Position numbers and translations under genes: made by a program
Notes under the pieces: generated by a model
What the model saw: only the letters and a program-made list of their open reading frames with translations
The model's database searches: none
Told to the model about the DNA's origin: nothing
Origin: Sulfuritalea hydrogenivorans sk43H
Lineage (GTDB): Bacteria > Pseudomonadota > Gammaproteobacteria > Burkholderiales > Rhodocyclaceae
Reading direction: 5' to 3'
Assembly: GCA_945870205.1 (NCBI GenBank)
Contig: CAMBRI010000001.1
Location: 1 to 63,027 of the forward strand
Length of the DNA: 63,027 nt
Part shown: positions 59,137 through 63,027 of the stretch, in pieces
Position numbering within the stretch: the stretch's first letter is position 1
How the letters are laid out: each line of letters starts with the position of its first letter

Positions 59137-62100
59137 TCAAGCCACCCGCACAAGCCACTCCCCGGGGCGCAATCCGAGTGCAAGAACCTCCCCAACCGGG
59201 GGCTCGGCTTTCTCCAGCGAGTCGCGCACCCAGGTTACGTCGCGAGATCGTCCATCCCCTGCGACGAGCCACAGGCGCCAAGCTGCGCCGACAGCCAATG
59301 CTTGCCTTCGCTCATTTTCGGAAAGGAAGAAGGCTGCATTATCTAAATTCTCTACCCGTTTCACCTCTACCTTCAAGAACCGACCTATGGTGCGGTCGGG
59401 TACTAGCAGGTCGTACCCAGCATCGCCCACGAGTCCAGCGGCATGCAGCGCAGGCTTAAGCTTGCCCGACGAGATAGCAGCCTCGACCGCCTCTTTGACG
59501 CGTACCTCTTTGTAGGTTTCGTCCCACGCGGCCCTCAGGGCTGCTGCAAACGAGTCCGGTTCGTCATTGAACCAAGCGTCGGCGCTCTCCAGCGCTTTCA
59601 CCAGAACCGCATCCTCTGCGCGGGCTCCGCCGGTCGCCTGCCGACGTGCCTTTTGCAACCACTCGTCATCGTGAAGCGGTGCCAAGCCAATCGTCGCCGC
59701 TCCGGAGGCCCACGGCAAAAGAGTTCCCGTGGTGGACTCCGAGTCAGGAAGAGAGGCCAGCGGAATCTGGCCGTGGGCGAAGGCAAGTGCCGCAACACTT
59801 GGGGCTGGTAAGCCTAAGGTGAGGCCGAAGCGAGTCCGCCACAGCGCATGCACGTCGCAGCCAAGCACCTGGAAAGCAGGCTCCTCCGGTAGGGGCTCGG
59901 AATGGTCGGCCTTAGCGCGCAGCGTGTCGTAAAGAGCTTCTGTCCAGCCCAGCTTGGTCTGGATCTCCGCTGCTTGGGCCATATACGGAGCGGGGTTTAC
60001 AGACTGAAACGCCCGCTTGTTGGCCGGCGAAAAATAAACCTGTGGTGGTGGAATCAAGTCCTTGAGCAACGATTCGACCTTTTCCTCATTGACTTCGGTA
60101 TCTGCGATACTCACCCAGGATGCAGGCGTAATTGGCCGATCGACGTCAATCCGGGACGGATCGACCGATCCAAACTGCCCGAGCCGCTTCGACACTTCGT
60201 CACGCCAGGCAGCGCGTTGGGCAGGGTCCATGCGCGTCGCAGCCAGACGTTCGCGCCAACCGGCGACCTCTGCATCGGCGAGTCCGTGTTCCCGCCGAAA
60301 TCGCCGTACAGCCGGGGGATCTGCCTGATCCGTGGCTGACGACCAAGCCGAAAGCCCACTAGTGAATACATGCACGTATGCGCGGCTATTCGCGCAAAGA
60401 AGCTCCGAGAGCGCTCCCGCGGCCGCGGAAAGCTGGAACCTGTCGCCGTCGAACACTAACCACGGCGAAGTCTCTTCATCGCCGGGTATCAGGAAGACAT
60501 CGTCGCTGTCATCCTTGCCGAGGGTTCCCTTCCTACCCGCAAAGTCGTACTCAAGCCAAACCCGACCTGCGTGCCGTGCACGAAGCAACGCGGCGGCGAG
60601 CAGGGCAGACTCCCCATCGAACTTCGGCTGAATGGTGGCGTGTGCAGCCGCAGCAAAGAGATCGGGCAATGCTCGCCAAATCGCGGCGAGGAATGCATCT
60701 CGCAGGGCTGGATTCTCCTCCCCCTCCGTTTGACAGGCAGGCACCCCGGGCTCAAACCCCTGAAGTCCGATGGCCGCGGCAAGCCGGGCCGCGTCGCGAC
60801 GAACCACCCACAGCGCGTAGCCGCCGAACGCGGCAAGCGCGTGGCTCGACTTCCCGTTGTCGAACCAAACCTCCTCCCCGTCCATTCGCCAGGCCATTTC
60901 CCGTGCTCGTCCATCTTTCGCGATTCTGCGAACGAGCACGGGAATGTGAGGCCCCCCCTGCTCATCCGGAAGTTCCCTCGCAAGCGCTGTATAGACCAAT
61001 TCGACCTCTCCAAGCCTTGAGACCAGCAGTTCGGGTCGCGCACGAAGTGCCTGCAACGCGCCGATCGTTCGGCGTGGACTGCCCGCGCCAACCTGGGAAA
61101 TGCCGAGGTCCGCCATCCAAGGCGCGGCGCACTGCTGACGCTCGATCACGGGGAGCAATTTCGTCCGAAATCCCCTTCGCGGGTCCTGCCACCAGAGATC
61201 CGCTGGCCGAATTGGGAATGCACCCAATTCACCCAGAACAAGGTTACCGTTGAGGGCTTCTGGGGAAATCTGCTCGTCGATCCATGGTGTATCCGCTAAC
61301 AGAGCACGAAGATCTGGAAAGTCATTTAGTAGCGCGCCCAGCGCCCACTCCCACCGATGCAACAGCGCCTGACCGCCGCCCGTGATCGGGATCGACAGCG
61401 ATGGCGCTCCGTCAGGTCCGAGTGGTACCGGGCCGATGCCGAAGAGCGCTGCTGCGGTCGTAAGCTCAAAGGGCAGATCCGTCATCCACGCTGCTGTGGC
61501 AATCTTGGCAAACCGCTCGGCATCTAGAACGGGAGCATCGGGCCATTTCGAATCGAGAACCACGGTGCACGCAGTCGCCCACGATCCACCTACTACGGGG
61601 ACTTTCAGGCGAGCAAGAGCGCGTGCTGCGCTGGACATTGGGCCCACGTTTGCCAGAAAGCGCCAGTACGGTTTGGGGTTGTCCAGTCCGGGACCTCGAC
61701 TGACGAGCGAGCCTACGCCACCCAAATTTGGTTGCTCGGTAGCAAGCCGGCACACCGCGGCCAGCAGATCTGCGTGCTCCCCATCATCCAACCCCGGCTC
61801 CACGTGAGCGAGCACTTCGGGACGTTCGAACTCAAGCAGCCCAACTTCCTTCAAGTCGCGGCCAGGCATGGGAGCGAACGTGGTGACTTGTGTCCCTTGG
61901 TTGCGGAGGGCAAGCGGCAGCGCGAAGCCTTCGGTTTTACGAAGATAGATGCGACGACCGCCCTTTCCAGGTAGGGCCTCGGCGTGGGCTACAATTCGGT
62001 CGACATCTTCGCCAGGCTGCTCGACGATTGGCACGACGGGCGCCAAACTTGCTCGGGTCTCTTCCAATAAGTGGTTTCGCCAATCCAGCTGGCGCTGTCT

Positions 62101-62865
62101 GGCAATGCTGTGCAGCGCGATACCATCGGGACGGTGGTAATGGTTGTAGGCGAACGTTGACCATGCCTCGACGGCGTTAAAGAAATCGCGGTATCGGCGC
62201 ACTGTCCACCCCCTCGCGGGTGGTTGCGCGAACGCCTCCGACACCAGTTGGCGGAAGCGCCCTGGTGTCGATAGGAGGCGAACTGCCACGTCGAGGCGCA
62301 GATGCTCACAGCTTGCGGCATTAGGTGCCGCAAGGCGCCAAAAATCCTCGCGGGCAAGTACCGAGGGATCGCTCCACAACTGTTCAACGATGAGACCGGC
62401 CGCCACCCGGAGAAGCCAGCCGTTCCACTCGTTCGGACCAGCCGGTACCGCGTCGCCTTCGATGTGCACGAAGGCCACATCGCGTCGGCTGGATTGCAGG
62501 TAGAAGTCAGCGTGGACATGGACCCCGTGACCAGAAGGGCGCTCGGTTGGCAGATAGGACCAGTAGACCTCGTCGCCATCCCGACCGGGTGGTGGCAGAA
62601 GTACGCGAACCTCCGCAAGGGCTAGGTCAAGCCCCGTTCGCATTTTCACTGCATCTGGGACAGGAATGCCGACCCGCTCGGCGTATGCGTGTCCGGCCTG
62701 AAGCGAAACCGGATGTTCCACGGCAGTGGTTCCATCGTCTAGGAGAACATGGAGGCGGCCATCGCGAAACCTCGCGCGGCGTTCGAGGAAGGCCAGCGGG
62801 CGGCTCTTGAGTTCCTGAATCGCCTTCATGATGCGAGTGGCATTGGTCAGCGAAACGTTCGGCAA
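59137..62865 (-). CDS. Sacsin-like / DUF3883-type giant protein, 5' end lost at IS junction
   Basis: A 1242-residue frame. Near the start YWSYLPTERPSGHGVHVHAD (about 100) resembles the segment that follows the GHKL ATPase in sacsin-like bacterial proteins. The C-terminus GYDLLVPDRTIGRFLKVEVK (about 1165) is a DUF3883 or nuclease-like DxnExK end. The middle is unassigned. The apparent start is a TTG; the reading frame continues upstream as WNELLVTLVRLPNVS without a start, until a stop next to the IS630-type transposase end at 62912. The N-terminal ATPase domain is therefore probably missing. Related proteins occur in restriction-like defence operons. It is likely non-functional here. Confidence 0.65.
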   Translation of the reverse strand: MPNVSLTNATRIMKAIQELKSRPLAFLERRARFRDGRLHVLLDDGTTAVEHPVSLQAGHAYAERVGIPVPDAVKMRTGLDLALAEVRVLLPPPGRDGDEVYWSYLPTERPSGHGVHVHADFYLQSSRRDVAFVHIEGDAVPAGPNEWNGWLLRVAAGLIVEQLWSDPSVLAREDFWRLAAPNAASCEHLRLDVAVRLLSTPGRFRQLVSEAFAQPPARGWTVRRYRDFFNAVEAWSTFAYNHYHRPDGIALHSIARQRQLDWRNHLLEETRASLAPVVPIVEQPGEDVDRIVAHAEALPGKGGRRIYLRKTEGFALPLALRNQGTQVTTFAPMPGRDLKEVGLLEFERPEVLAHVEPGLDDGEHADLLAAVCRLATEQPNLGGVGSLVSRGPGLDNPKPYWRFLANVGPMSSAARALARLKVPVVGGSWATACTVVLDSKWPDAPVLDAERFAKIATAAWMTDLPFELTTAAALFGIGPVPLGPDGAPSLSIPITGGGQALLHRWEWALGALLNDFPDLRALLADTPWIDEQISPEALNGNLVLGELGAFPIRPADLWWQDPRRGFRTKLLPVIERQQCAAPWMADLGISQVGAGSPRRTIGALQALRARPELLVSRLGEVELVYTALARELPDEQGGPHIPVLVRRIAKDGRAREMAWRMDGEEVWFDNGKSSHALAAFGGYALWVVRRDAARLAAAIGLQGFEPGVPACQTEGEENPALRDAFLAAIWRALPDLFAAAAHATIQPKFDGESALLAAALLRARHAGRVWLEYDFAGRKGTLGKDDSDDVFLIPGDEETSPWLVFDGDRFQLSAAAGALSELLCANSRAYVHVFTSGLSAWSSATDQADPPAVRRFRREHGLADAEVAGWRERLAATRMDPAQRAAWRDEVSKRLGQFGSVDPSRIDVDRPITPASWVSIADTEVNEEKVESLLKDLIPPPQVYFSPANKRAFQSVNPAPYMAQAAEIQTKLGWTEALYDTLRAKADHSEPLPEEPAFQVLGCDVHALWRTRFGLTLGLPAPSVAALAFAHGQIPLASLPDSESTTGTLLPWASGAATIGLAPLHDDEWLQKARRQATGGARAEDAVLVKALESADAWFNDEPDSFAAALRAAWDETYKEVRVKEAVEAAISSGKLKPALHAAGLVGDAGYDLLVPDRTIGRFLKVEVKRVENLDNAAFFLSENERRQALAVGAAWRLWLVAGDGRSRDVTWVRDSLEKAEPPVGEVLALGLRPGEWLVRVA

Positions 62866-62911
62866 CCGGACTAGGGTAACTAGTAGTTCGTTCCATTAAA
62901 ACAAATACACA

Positions 62912-63027
62912 TTACGCGATTCCGATGTCGAACTTATTCCATCGAAACACAACGGGAAGCTGGTTCATTTCGTCAATGCCCTTGAGGATGCGCGCCTTTA
63001 GTTCGTCAAGCGAGGCGACGCGAATAT
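62912..63027 (-). CDS. IS630-type transposase, C-terminal fragment (runs off window)
   Basis: The minus strand reads IRVASLDELKARILKGIDEM then NQLPVVFRWNKFDIGIA and a stop at 62912-62914. This matches the C-terminus of IS630-family DDE transposases (PVVFRW-type ending). The rest lies right of the window. It has the same orientation as the N-terminal fragment at the left edge, but the sequence seen does not show whether they are copies of one IS. Confidence 0.55.
   Translation of the reverse strand, partial: IRVASLDELKARILKGIDEMNQLPVVFRWNKFDIGIA

Overview
The window is GC-rich DNA that looks like a large accessory (defence and mobile-element) region of a betaproteobacterium-like Gram-negative. 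This rests on GC-rich codon use, AGGAG/GGAG ribosome sites, a sigma-54 regulator with a matching -24/-12 promoter, and the family mix. The taxon is inferred, not proved. Both edges lie inside IS630-type transposase genes (N-terminus at 1-67, C-terminus at 62912-63027, both minus strand). Each edge IS abuts a gene that looks truncated, so the edges may be assembly breaks at IS copies or real IS insertions.

Layout. (1) 1-8000: a C5-methyltransferase with a truncated GHKL ATPase, a primase-helicase, an XRE regulator, two unknown genes and an SSB: a small cryptic replicon or satellite-like module. (2) 7950-12100: a tRNA-Phe with a tyrosine integrase just downstream, followed by a large serine recombinase. 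A 23-nt inverted copy of the tRNA 3' end lies upstream of the tRNA. (3) 12400-21100: a phosphatase/ADP-ribosylglycohydrolase fusion, sbcDC and a HigBA-like toxin-antitoxin pair. (4) 21169-28613: a leftward gene run (kinase, VWA, PP2C, YdjM-like membrane protein, SSB, small membrane protein, PcfJ-like protein, HExxH-like protein, DnaQ-like exonuclease) behind a near-consensus sigma-54 promoter. (5) 28826-30325: a divergent RtcR-type activator with a CARF-like N-terminus. (6) 30315-42219: a type III CRISPR-Cas locus (cas2, 8-repeat array, cas1, cas6, a CARF-HEPN candidate nuclease, Cas7-insertion, Csx19, double Cas7, Cas7-Cas5-Cas11 fusion, HD-less Cas10 with GGDD). Its fusions match the III-Dv architecture known from cyanobacteria. 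(7) 42354-52092: a RecD-like helicase, then a rightward operon of WYL regulator, unknown protein, NERD-UvrD helicase, NYN nuclease, macro-HD fusion and truncated HAD. (8) 52122-63027: a Phd/ParE-like pair, a VWA protein, a 1285-aa methyltransferase-PLD-helicase-S24-DUF3427 fusion bracketed by inverted copies of a dispersed 25-nt repeat, a decayed gene, and a sacsin-like giant protein cut by the edge IS.

How the genes may work together. The Cas10 keeps the GGDD cyclase motif but has no HD nuclease, so its likely output is cyclic oligoadenylate. Two neighbours carry candidate CARF sensors: the HEPN protein inside the cas operon and the RtcR-type activator beside it. The activator faces a sigma-54 promoter heading the kinase/VWA/PP2C run. 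The most interesting hypothesis is therefore that CRISPR signalling, or RNA damage, switches on a transcriptional stress programme. Phosphatase-ADP-ribosylglycohydrolase, macro-HD, HAD and NYN proteins add a second theme of ADP-ribose and RNA-end processing.
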